From: a virus
Length of the DNA stretch: 25,975 nucleotides
Strand: one strand, 5' to 3'
Virus record (IMG/VR): IMGVR_UViG_3300025141_000643
Span: 1 to 25,975 of that record
Below the pieces are notes generated by a model that was given only the letters and a program-made list of their open reading frames with translations, was not told where the DNA came from and searched no databases. The position numbers and the translations under genes are program-made. This document shows positions 8,467-15,028 of this stretch, piece after piece (within the stretch, counting starts at the first letter, position 1; each line of letters opens with the position of its first letter).

Positions 8467-9933
8467 ATGTCAAAAGTCGTAGAAAATCTTAATTTGCGTA
8501 CTAAGTTGGAAAATCTTTATGAATCATTGACCGAAAATAATGGAACATCTAAAATGTTAGTTGAACGTTATATTGGCCAATTAGATTTAAGATCAGATTA
8601 TTCTATTCTTAGGGATGCATGTTTAGAGCTTAAACAATATGATTGGATCCCAAATATTAACAAATTCATAAATGAATCATTCGAATTTGTTTATGAAAAT
8701 GAAGTTACTTTTGGGTTATTGAACACATTAGAGGCTTTGAGAGCTAATCGTGATTCTAAATCCTTTACCGCTGCAATTAATCAATTGGAAGAATTAAAAG
8801 ATCTTAGTGAATCAGATCTTCGTAAAAGACTTCCTAATAAAATGAAAAAACATTCATGGGTTCCAGGTGTTAAAAATTTAATATCTGTTACTGAAACATT
8901 ATCCGGAACTTCAGATACAACGGATCAACGCTTTACAAATACTAAACCGGTTTCACCATTACTAGAAAATGCTGAAGGTGATACATTATTTTATGTAGGT
9001 AAACGTGTATATGCAATGAATGAAAATGAAGATATTAGACTTGCAGAACGTGAAGAACTAACCGATGAATTTGCTTCATTAGTTCAATTAGCTGAGAATT
9101 TTACTTTTACTGAAAATGGATTAAGATTGAGTTCTCAAAATAAAGTTGTTGATATTAAAATTGATGAAGGAAACGTCACCGTTGAAATGGATGGTAAAGA
9201 AATTAATAAAAACCATTTATCTGCATCATTATTATCTACTGGAAAATTTAGAACTGATGAATATTCTACAATTAAAGTTTTAGAACATGCCGTTGCAAAA
9301 GCAAATGATTTATACGAATTAGATTTTGTTGATACAATTAATTCAAATGTTTACGAAGGTGTAAGTGTTAATGTTCTTAAAACTAAAAATGGAGTTTATA
9401 TAAATAAGATCAATGATTCAATGAATGAAAATACATTAGTTAAACCAGATTCTACTAAAGATGCTGTTAATATGGTTTCTGAATTTGTTGATTATGATAT
9501 TACTAATTCAGTAGCAGATTTACTTGAAGGTGAAGCTAATGAAGAATCTAAAAAAGTAGAAGCAGAACATGATATCTATGAAAGAATAGATTATATTAAA
9601 GATGAAATATCTAAATTATCCGAATTAAATATGGATGATATGAACTCAATACAAGAAGCTAAGAAAGTTCTTAATGATGCATTATTAAAAGAACAAGATA
9701 AGCTTAATAAAATGTTCAAATCAAAAGGTGTAACTGTTCATGAAGATTCATCTGATTCTGATTATGTTCCTGGAGAATTAAAAATTAAAGTTGGAACATA
9801 TGCACCTGGAACGAAAGTTCAAGTTGCTGCAGGTTCTTTTACTGAAGGTGGAACCAAAGATATGATCTCTACTATTTTGCCATCAAATGAAATTGTTGAT
9901 GTTCAAAAGAAATACTTATCTGTAGAAATTTAA
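8467..9933 (+). CDS. unknown structural-region protein, 488 aa
   Basis: Not recognised. The N-terminal ~145 residues contain a degenerate duplication. A helical unit ending DWIPNINKFI (residues 59-68) is echoed by a second ending SWVPGVKNLI (130-139), each preceded by a helix-rich stretch of about 45-50 residues. A beta-rich middle follows (DTLFYVGKRVYAMNEN; KVVDIKIDEGNVTVEMDGKEI), then a coiled-coil-like segment (~355-410) and a C-terminal small beta domain (GELKIKVGTYAPGTKVQVAAGSFTEGG). Candidate prohead-protease sites include SLTE-N (~20-24) and FINE-S (~68-71). It is preceded by a late-promoter-like element and followed by a strong terminator, so it is a monocistronic late unit. That often means a protein needed in quantity, such as a capsid, core or decoration protein. 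The product name stays open. Confidence 0.72.
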   Translation: MSKVVENLNLRTKLENLYESLTENNGTSKMLVERYIGQLDLRSDYSILRDACLELKQYDWIPNINKFINESFEFVYENEVTFGLLNTLEALRANRDSKSFTAAINQLEELKDLSESDLRKRLPNKMKKHSWVPGVKNLISVTETLSGTSDTTDQRFTNTKPVSPLLENAEGDTLFYVGKRVYAMNENEDIRLAEREELTDEFASLVQLAENFTFTENGLRLSSQNKVVDIKIDEGNVTVEMDGKEINKNHLSASLLSTGKFRTDEYSTIKVLEHAVAKANDLYELDFVDTINSNVYEGVSVNVLKTKNGVYINKINDSMNENTLVKPDSTKDAVNMVSEFVDYDITNSVADLLEGEANEESKKVEAEHDIYERIDYIKDEISKLSELNMDDMNSIQEAKKVLNDALLKEQDKLNKMFKSKGVTVHEDSSDSDYVPGELKIKVGTYAPGTKVQVAAGSFTEGGTKDMISTILPSNEIVDVQKKYLSVEI

Positions 9934-9956
9934 TCAAACACATATCCCTCGTTTGG

Positions 9957-9984
9957 AAAGGAGTCCTTTTGGGCTCCTTTTTTT
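9957..9984 (+). terminator. rho-independent terminator after 488-aa gene
   Basis: A 10-bp stem AAAGGAGTCC / GGGCTCCTTT (one T-G wobble) closes a TTTT loop and runs into a T tract (9981-9984, with the stem's own Ts giving seven in a row). It sits 23 bases after the stop of the 8467-9933 gene and about 25 bases before the promoter-like element of the gp55 gene, cleanly separating two late units. Confidence 0.9.
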
Positions 9985-10010
9985 AGTTTGAAACAATTCG
10001 TGTCCATCAG

Positions 10011-10030
10011 CATATAATATATAAATAAAC
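10011..10030 (+). promoter_or_regulatory. candidate late promoter before gp55 gene
   Basis: The element catataatatataaataaac lies 17-36 bases before the ATG at 10047 and directly after a terminator, so the gp55 operon needs its own promoter here. It contains an exact TATAAATA, the T4 late-promoter sequence, which suggests positive autoregulation of the late sigma factor. A host-type TATAAT also occurs within it, so the promoter could be read by both polymerase forms. Related sequence catataatataaaaac recurs at 25331, before the RNase H-like gene. Confidence 0.55.
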
Positions 10031-10046
10031 AGAAACATCTAAAGAT

Positions 10047-10406
10047 ATGGCAAAAGTATATTTAAGAAATAAAGATTTACTTGCTGAGATTATCAAATCT
10101 AAAGAGCAAGATAAGCTGACCCCAGAAGCAGTCCAAATGTTAATTATGCTTTCAGAAAGGGCAATTAGAAAATTAAAATATAGAAATCCAGAAGATAGGA
10201 ATGATTGTTTATCTTTTGCTCAATTAGATCTATTCAAATATTGGGATAGATTTAATCCTGAAAAATCTACAAATGCATTTGCATATTTTACTCAAATTGC
10301 TAAAAAGGGATATGCAAAAGGATGGAATAAATTATATCCAAAAAAATATTCAGGTACTATTCGTATCTCAGGATCAAGTGATGATGGTGGTATCTATTCT
10401 ATATGA
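10047..10406 (+). CDS. 55: gp55-like late-transcription sigma factor (short form)
   Basis: T4 gp55 is the divergent sigma-70-family protein that directs host RNA polymerase to late promoters. The match is in the N-terminal block VYLRNKDLLAEIIKSK (T4 YVNNKELLQAIIDWK) and in the region-2-like core at about 55-96 (LDLFKYWDRFNPEKSTNAFAYFTQIAKKGYAKGWNK), whose FxPxKSxNAFAYFTQI pattern parallels T4 FDETKYKNPHAYITQA. At 119 residues it is much shorter than T4 gp55 (185). It ends GSSDDGGIYSI, without an obvious copy of the T4 C-terminal sliding-clamp-binding motif SLDFLYE. It heads a three-gene unit with gp4, and its stop overlaps the next start (ATGA). Confidence 0.8.
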   Translation: MAKVYLRNKDLLAEIIKSKEQDKLTPEAVQMLIMLSERAIRKLKYRNPEDRNDCLSFAQLDLFKYWDRFNPEKSTNAFAYFTQIAKKGYAKGWNKLYPKKYSGTIRISGSSDDGGIYSI

Positions 10407-10879
10407 ACATTAAAAATAATAAACCAAAGAAGAAGTCTGGTTTTAGTCAAGGCTATTTCCCATTAAATGAATGTAAAAAATATCATGGCAAAGGCCCTAT
10501 TATTTACAGATCATCATGGGAAAGGAAATTTTGTTTATATTGTGAAGCTAATCCAGAAGTCATTAGATGGGCATCTGAACCAGTTAAAATAAAATACATC
10601 AATTCTTTAGATGGACGGGAACATTCTTATTTCCCGGATTATTACATTCAATTAAAAGGAAACACCGAATATTTAATTGAAGTTAAACCTAAAGCTCAAT
10701 TAAAAAAACCAAATCCTCCGAAAAGAAAAACAACCAAAGGTGTCAAAAACTATAAATATGCATATGAAATGTACGTAACAAATATGTGCAAAATTAAATA
10801 TGCTGAAGAATATTGCAATAAACGAGGTTGGCAATTCAAAATAGTAACAGAAGACTTTTTTAAAACAATTAAACTATAA
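10403..10879 (+). CDS. 4: gp4-like head completion protein (nuclease-like fold)
   Basis: Homologue of T4 gp4 (gp50/65), which finishes the DNA-filled head before tail joining. It has the TnsA/PD-(D/E)xK-like layout. The basic N-terminus GYFPLNECKKYHGKGPIIYRSSWERKF contains the SSWExKF signature with Glu40. RWASEPVKIKY follows, then the central Asp79 in YFPDYY and Glu93-x-Lys95 in YLIEVKPK. The 158-residue length fits T4 gp4 (150). All residues of a metal-dependent nuclease site are present, although whether gp4 cuts DNA is not settled knowledge. The ATGA overlap with gp55 and TAATG overlap with the next gene indicate coupled translation. Confidence 0.85.
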   Translation: MNIKNNKPKKKSGFSQGYFPLNECKKYHGKGPIIYRSSWERKFCLYCEANPEVIRWASEPVKIKYINSLDGREHSYFPDYYIQLKGNTEYLIEVKPKAQLKKPNPPKRKTTKGVKNYKYAYEMYVTNMCKIKYAEEYCNKRGWQFKIVTEDFFKTIKL

Positions 10880-11553
10880 TGGCACAAATAATCGGAGAAG
10901 CATTTGCAGAATTACCTGAATTAAGTCAAATTGGTAATGGAGATTTTGAGAATTATGTTAAAGAATGGGAGAAGAATTATGGTGGTGCTGGTCAAGCAGC
11001 TAAATATGCAAGAGATTGGTTTGATTCAACATTAGCAGATAAAGATTCGACTTACATTCAACCTTTTAGCCAAAGTGAATTAACATGGGGTAAAATGTAT
11101 CATTTTGAATATGATCCAGTTACAAGAGACAAATTATCCTATTTTGATAACTCACCAATGGTAATTTCTTTAGGTAAACATCAAAATGGAAAAACAGAAT
11201 TAGGTATGAATTTAAACTTTTTACCTAAAGCTGTTCGTTATTGGATGGTAGGCAGAGTATTTCAAGTATATGCTGGAGATATTAAAAATGCATCAAAAGG
11301 GAAAAAATGGAGAAGAGCTTTTGAACAAGAGGAAGTGCAAATAGAATATGATATGATGAAGAAATGGCTTTGGAAATATGGATTTGATTTTTGTATCAGA
11401 CAATATTATATGAATAAAACACGAGATTTAGCTGTTATTTGTTATGAAGATTGGATAAGAGCCGTAATGATTGATTGGAATAATTTTGATCAAGTTCAAG
11501 AAAATCAAGTTAAAGCATTGTATGATGACTATCTTAAAAAGGTGGGCAAATGA
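10879..11553 (+). CDS. T4-like virion protein, possible gp2-type DNA-end protector
   Basis: A 224-residue protein. Residues ~70-125 carry a pattern I associate with a conserved T4-like family: YHFEYDPVTRDKLSYFDNSPMV followed by GMNLNFLPKAVRYWMV (general form YDPK..D.LPYYD..PLV ... GLN.HYLP..R). From memory this family is annotated in marine T4-like phages as the DNA end protector gp2. In T4, genes 2, 4 and 53 are adjacent, and here the gene directly follows gp4, which supports a gp2 or gp53 slot. The assignment is uncertain; a baseplate wedge role (gp53) is the alternative. The C-terminal half is helical and basic (KKWLWKYGFDF, ALYDDYLKKVGK). The start overlaps the gp4 stop (TAATG). Confidence 0.55.
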   Translation: MAQIIGEAFAELPELSQIGNGDFENYVKEWEKNYGGAGQAAKYARDWFDSTLADKDSTYIQPFSQSELTWGKMYHFEYDPVTRDKLSYFDNSPMVISLGKHQNGKTELGMNLNFLPKAVRYWMVGRVFQVYAGDIKNASKGKKWRRAFEQEEVQIEYDMMKKWLWKYGFDFCIRQYYMNKTRDLAVICYEDWIRAVMIDWNNFDQVQENQVKALYDDYLKKVGK

Positions 11554-11557
11554 AAAA

Positions 11558-11572
11558 GAATATATAAACTAA
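11558..11572 (+). promoter_or_regulatory. candidate late promoter before portal gene
   Basis: The sequence gaatatataaactaa lies 19-33 bases before the portal ATG at 11591, right after the preceding stop. It shares the ATATAAA core with the other late elements in this window. Confidence 0.45.
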
Positions 11573-11590
11573 TAATAAAAAAATCGTAAA

Positions 11591-13177
11591 ATGGCAGGAT
11601 TTGTTGAAAGGGGAGAAGGCGGAAATAGTGATAGACGTTTCGTCGCTTCTAATGCATTAAAACAATTGAGCTCATTCGGAATGAAGTACGATGATATGGT
11701 ACTTCGTAATTCACAAGCCGTTGGTATTGTGGAAGATCAATTTGGTTGGACTTATGACCCTAGAGGGTTAGTTGGTGGTGATTATGATGATTATGCTTTG
11801 TTTGCAAACTTAGCACTATCTGATATAGCACTTAAAAAATCAATATCTATATTTGACAAATCATATCCTAAGAAAAGAGAAGAGCTTAGGAGATTTGCTG
11901 TACAAGATGAAATAGAAGAAATTTTAGATACTTTATGTGATGAATGTATAGTATATGATGATAAAAACTATTTTGCAGATCCTTTATTATTTGATGATGA
12001 TTTATTGGCTGATGATAAAGTAGATGAGATTAGAGGAGCTATATCAATCAATTTTAAAAGAATATATCAATACTTTGGTTTTAACAATGATATAACTGCA
12101 TGGTCATACTTTAGAAAATGGCTAGTGGATGGTTATCTTGCCTTTGAGATTATATATGATAATGACCAAAGAAATATTATAGGATTTAAGGAATTAGATC
12201 CAATTACATTAGAACCTGGAATTGATGACCAAGGAAAAAGAGTTTGGAAACAATTTAAAGATATACCAGCTAAAGCAAGAGTACTTTATGATTCTCAAAT
12301 CATTTATCTTTCATATGCAAACTTAAATTCACCAACCAGAATTTCTTATACAGAAAGATTAATACGTTCATTTAACCTTCTAAGAATTATGGAACATTCT
12401 AGAATTATTTGGGCAGTAGTTAATTCTTCATTCAAAACTAAATTTATTATACCGGTTGGAGGTAAGTCAAAAACAAGAGCAAAACAATCACTTGGTGTTC
12501 TTATGCAAAACTATCGAGAACAAGTTGATTTTGATTATGATTCAGGTGAATTATCAACTAATGGCCGTCCAATGATGCCATTCAATAAAGAGTATTGGTT
12601 ACCGGAAGGTGATGCTGGTTCTCCACAAATCGAAACAATCGGTGGTGATGGACCTGATCTTTCAGATACAGACTCATTAAATTACTTTAAAGAAAACTTA
12701 AGACGTGTATCTAAAATACCAATGAATAGATTCGATGTTGAAAATCCTCCATCATGGGAATTAAATGCTGAAGGAATGACAAGAGATGAAATCAAATTTG
12801 GTAGATTTATTAATAGACTTAGATCCGTATTCCAAGAAATAGTGGTTAAACCATTATGGATCCAAATGACTTTAGATTATCCAGATCTTATGAATGATGA
12901 TTCATTCAAAGCTCAAGTAGGTGTTAAATTTAACAAATATAATATCTTTGAGGAGATGAAAGAAATGGAATTATTACAAAAACGAATTGACTTTGTTACC
13001 GCAATGAAAGATGGTCTTGTAGACTATGATCCTGATGGTAATGAGATCAAATATTTCTCTTCTGAATGGCTAATTCGCCGATTCATGGATATGAGTGAAG
13101 CTGAAATTAAAGCTAATCAACGAATGAAGGACAAGGAACAAGAGAAACTTGATGCAATGGCAGAAGAGGAGGAATAA
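11591..13177 (+). CDS. 20: gp20-like portal protein
   Basis: Dodecameric portal vertex protein: initiator of prohead assembly, docking site for terminase, and DNA channel. The 528-residue length matches T4 gp20 (524). Recognisable blocks are YFRKWLVDGYLAFEII (173-188), the stem/clip segment ISYTERLIRSFNLLRIMEHSRIIWAV with VGGKSKTRAKQSLGVLMQNYREQVDFDYDSGEL (T4 DVGNMPTRKAAEYM... VYDATTGKI), and EYWLPEGDAGSPQIETIGG (T4 [20 protein letters not shown]). Next comes DTDSLNYFKENLRRVSKIPMNRF (T4 [22 protein letters not shown]), then the C-terminal crown helices. The extreme C-terminus is KLDAMAEEEE, a run of four glutamates. It begins the head module and is followed by the protease and capsid genes, as in T4. 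Confidence 0.92.
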   Translation: MAGFVERGEGGNSDRRFVASNALKQLSSFGMKYDDMVLRNSQAVGIVEDQFGWTYDPRGLVGGDYDDYALFANLALSDIALKKSISIFDKSYPKKREELRRFAVQDEIEEILDTLCDECIVYDDKNYFADPLLFDDDLLADDKVDEIRGAISINFKRIYQYFGFNNDITAWSYFRKWLVDGYLAFEIIYDNDQRNIIGFKELDPITLEPGIDDQGKRVWKQFKDIPAKARVLYDSQIIYLSYANLNSPTRISYTERLIRSFNLLRIMEHSRIIWAVVNSSFKTKFIIPVGGKSKTRAKQSLGVLMQNYREQVDFDYDSGELSTNGRPMMPFNKEYWLPEGDAGSPQIETIGGDGPDLSDTDSLNYFKENLRRVSKIPMNRFDVENPPSWELNAEGMTRDEIKFGRFINRLRSVFQEIVVKPLWIQMTLDYPDLMNDDSFKAQVGVKFNKYNIFEEMKEMELLQKRIDFVTAMKDGLVDYDPDGNEIKYFSSEWLIRRFMDMSEAEIKANQRMKDKEQEKLDAMAEEEE

Positions 13178-13197
13178 AAATTCAATAGAAAGACAAA

Positions 13198-13213
13198 GAT
13201 ATATATTAAAATA
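13198..13213 (+). promoter_or_regulatory. candidate late promoter before protease-scaffold gene
   Basis: The sequence gatatatattaaaata lies 20-35 bases before the ATG at 13233 and differs by little from the gatatataattaaa elements at 6026 and 8427. Confidence 0.5.
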
Positions 13214-13232
13214 GCAAAATAATCTATTATCC

Positions 13233-14984
13233 ATGGAAAACAAAAATTTGTTAGTACTCGAAAGATCATCTTGTGTGTTAGAGGCAAAAGGCACAGGGGA
13301 TGATAAATACGTTTTAGAAGGTACTTTCTCAGAAATCGGAAAAAAGAATAAGAATAATCGTATTTATGATGAGAAAGAACTTATTCCTCATATCGATGCC
13401 TTAAGAGAAAAAATTAAAGAAGGCAAGCTTTTAGGTGAATTAGACCACCCTAAACAATTTGATATATCATTAAAAAATGTTTCTCATGTTATTGAGGAAA
13501 TTGAATATGATAAAGCAAATAAAATTGTCAAAGGAAAAATTCGTTTACTAGATACTGAAGCTGGAAAACAAGCCCAAGCATTAGTTGATGGTGGTATTCC
13601 TATTCATATTTCTAGCAGAGCTGCTGGGGTTGTAGAAAACAATGGTCATGTAAAAATTAAGAAACTTTTTACTTATGATTTAGTTGCAGATCCAGGCTTT
13701 GAAAATGCTGAATTAAAACGTGTCAATGAAGCATTGGGATTCTCTAATGACGGTGATATACAAATTTACGAACTGAATGGATATATAGAAGAGAACAATA
13801 AAGAAATTCAAAAAGAATTAGAAAATACAATGGAAAAAAATACTTCTGAAAACCCAATCAATGAAGGAACTGGGAATTTTGTTACCGTAGAAGATTTTAA
13901 CGAATATTCAAAAATCGTAAAAGAATCAATCGAAAGAATCACTGGTGATGTTGATAAAATGAACGAGACTTCTCAAGTCGGTGACTTAGTAAAATATTCT
14001 GAGTCTATCGCGAAACGTGTTAATCAAATATCTGGTTATGTAGAACATGTTGCAGAAAACGTAGATAATCTTATTTCTCATAATGATTACATCATTGAGA
14101 ATCTTGATAAGGTTAAAGATTATGCTGAATATGTTGGTTTAAAAACCGATCAAAATATAGAATATTCAAAACACATAGCAGAGAATGTTAATTCGAGAAC
14201 AGAATACCAAGATTATGTCAATGAACATGTTGATAAGGTAATTGATTATCAAAATTACTTGGTAGAAGGTATTGATGCCGTTGCAAATTATACAGAATAT
14301 ATTAAAGAAAACCTAGAAAATCTAGGTAATTATACAGATTACGTTGCTACTTCAATAAATGAAAGTGGTATTACAAAAGAAAATCCTGTTGAAAATGTTA
14401 ATGAAGCTGAAACTCCAAATGAAACAGATGTTGTTTTAACGGAGACAGAAACATTTAAAACAGACTTAAATGATAAAATTCAAGCGTTAGTCGAATCAGC
14501 TAAGAAGCAAAAAGTTGAAGAAACCGCTGCAAATACACATTTCTTACATTTCTTAAATGAAGATCGTAGAGAAGAATTCAAATCATTTGATGATGAGTCT
14601 AAAGCGAAAGTTATTAGGGCTTATGAATCAAATAATTGGTTCGGATCTACTGAGGTTTCAGGAATATGGGAAAGTGTATTCACACCAGTCGAAAAAACAA
14701 TCAACTGGCTAGATAATATGCCTACTAAATTCGCAAACTCATGGAATTCATTAAATGAATCTCAAAAGAATGCTATTAAAGGTCAGGCAACTATGAGAAA
14801 TCTTGATACACAATACAAGATCGATCATTTCTGGTCAACTAGAGAGTTAAGGGCTACTAACCCATCTGAACAAATTAATGAGTCTCCTAAGATGGTGGTT
14901 GAAAATGAATCACCTGAATATGAAACTTCATCTGTTTACATGGAAACTGTTGCAGAGGAACTTAAAAAGCGCTTTAATAAGTAG
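13233..14984 (+). CDS. 21: gp21-like prohead protease fused to coiled-coil scaffold-like region
   Basis: Residues 1-170 are the maturation serine protease (T4 gp21 / herpes assemblin-like fold): GTFSEIGKKNKNNRIYDEKEL, catalytic His72 in GELDHP, Ser127/128 in HISSRAAG, and LVADPGF at 150-156. The protein then continues for ~410 residues, whereas T4 gp21 is 212 aa in all. Residues 255-380 are nine head-to-tail 14-residue units (YxxYVxExVDxVxx, two heptads each). A Thr/Glu-rich linker follows, then a helical C-terminal domain (~430-540, with Trp-rich AYESNNWFGSTEVSGIW). T4 encodes the gp22 scaffold separately between 21 and 23; no such gene exists here, so this region probably supplies it. (I/V/L)NE-(G/S/A) sites at 209-212, 375-377, 389-391, 507-509 and 548-551 would let the protease free and destroy the core. 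Confidence 0.85.
   Translation: MENKNLLVLERSSCVLEAKGTGDDKYVLEGTFSEIGKKNKNNRIYDEKELIPHIDALREKIKEGKLLGELDHPKQFDISLKNVSHVIEEIEYDKANKIVKGKIRLLDTEAGKQAQALVDGGIPIHISSRAAGVVENNGHVKIKKLFTYDLVADPGFENAELKRVNEALGFSNDGDIQIYELNGYIEENNKEIQKELENTMEKNTSENPINEGTGNFVTVEDFNEYSKIVKESIERITGDVDKMNETSQVGDLVKYSESIAKRVNQISGYVEHVAENVDNLISHNDYIIENLDKVKDYAEYVGLKTDQNIEYSKHIAENVNSRTEYQDYVNEHVDKVIDYQNYLVEGIDAVANYTEYIKENLENLGNYTDYVATSINESGITKENPVENVNEAETPNETDVVLTETETFKTDLNDKIQALVESAKKQKVEETAANTHFLHFLNEDRREEFKSFDDESKAKVIRAYESNNWFGSTEVSGIWESVFTPVEKTINWLDNMPTKFANSWNSLNESQKNAIKGQATMRNLDTQYKIDHFWSTRELRATNPSEQINESPKMVVENESPEYETSSVYMETVAEELKKRFNK
13830..14984 (+). other. possible internal translation start for a separate scaffold protein
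   Basis: Met200 of the protease-scaffold ORF begins MEKNTSENPINE-G. This looks like the short N-terminal peptides ending in INE that open other head-associated proteins here (MNLINE, MKFFKYYTINE). The protease domain ends at about residue 170, so a product from this ATG would be a 384-residue scaffold similar in concept to gp22. The upstream bases are A-rich, like ordinary starts in this genome. No independent proof; nested protease/scaffold genes are known in other phages (for example lambda C/Nu3). Confidence 0.35.
13995..14372 (+). repeat. nine tandem 14-residue coiled-coil repeats
   Basis: Codons 255-380 encode nine consecutive 14-residue units, each starting with Tyr (or His at unit 3), with a second aromatic at position 4 and usually E-N-V/L-D at positions 7-10. 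Examples are YVEHVAENVDNLIS, YQDYVNEHVDKVID and YTEYIKENLENLGN. A related unit, YSKIVKESIERITG, occurs earlier at 225-238. The DNA copies have diverged, so this is an old protein-level repeat. Confidence 0.8.
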
Positions 14985-14994
14985 AAATTTCTAC
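14981..14994. repeat. 14-bp perfect palindrome at 3' end of protease-scaffold gene
   Basis: GTAGAAATTTCTAC equals its own reverse complement and covers the stop codon of the preceding gene (TAG, 14982-14984). It lies 35 bases before the capsid-protein ATG. It could be a protein-binding site or simply an AT-rich coincidence. With no loop and no T tract it is a poor terminator. Confidence 0.5.
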
Positions 14995-15008
14995 TAAATA
15001 ACCAAACC
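14992..15008 (+). promoter_or_regulatory. weak late-promoter-like sequence before capsid gene
   Basis: The sequence tactaaataaccaaacc, 21-37 bases before the MCP start at 15029, has ACTAAATA against the T4 late TATAAATA. It is weaker than the other elements. The capsid gene should be the most highly expressed late gene, so either this variant is functional or transcription enters from 13198. Confidence 0.3.
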
Positions 15009-15028
15009 CTAAAAATAATTAGATAATC

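Noticed and set aside
14986-15000. AATTTCTACTAAATA resembles the end of a Cas12a CRISPR repeat
   Set aside because: Only one copy, no spacers and no second hairpin arm of the Cas12a repeat (GTAGAT after the loop). Explained by the 14-bp palindrome and AT richness. No CRISPR array is present in the window.
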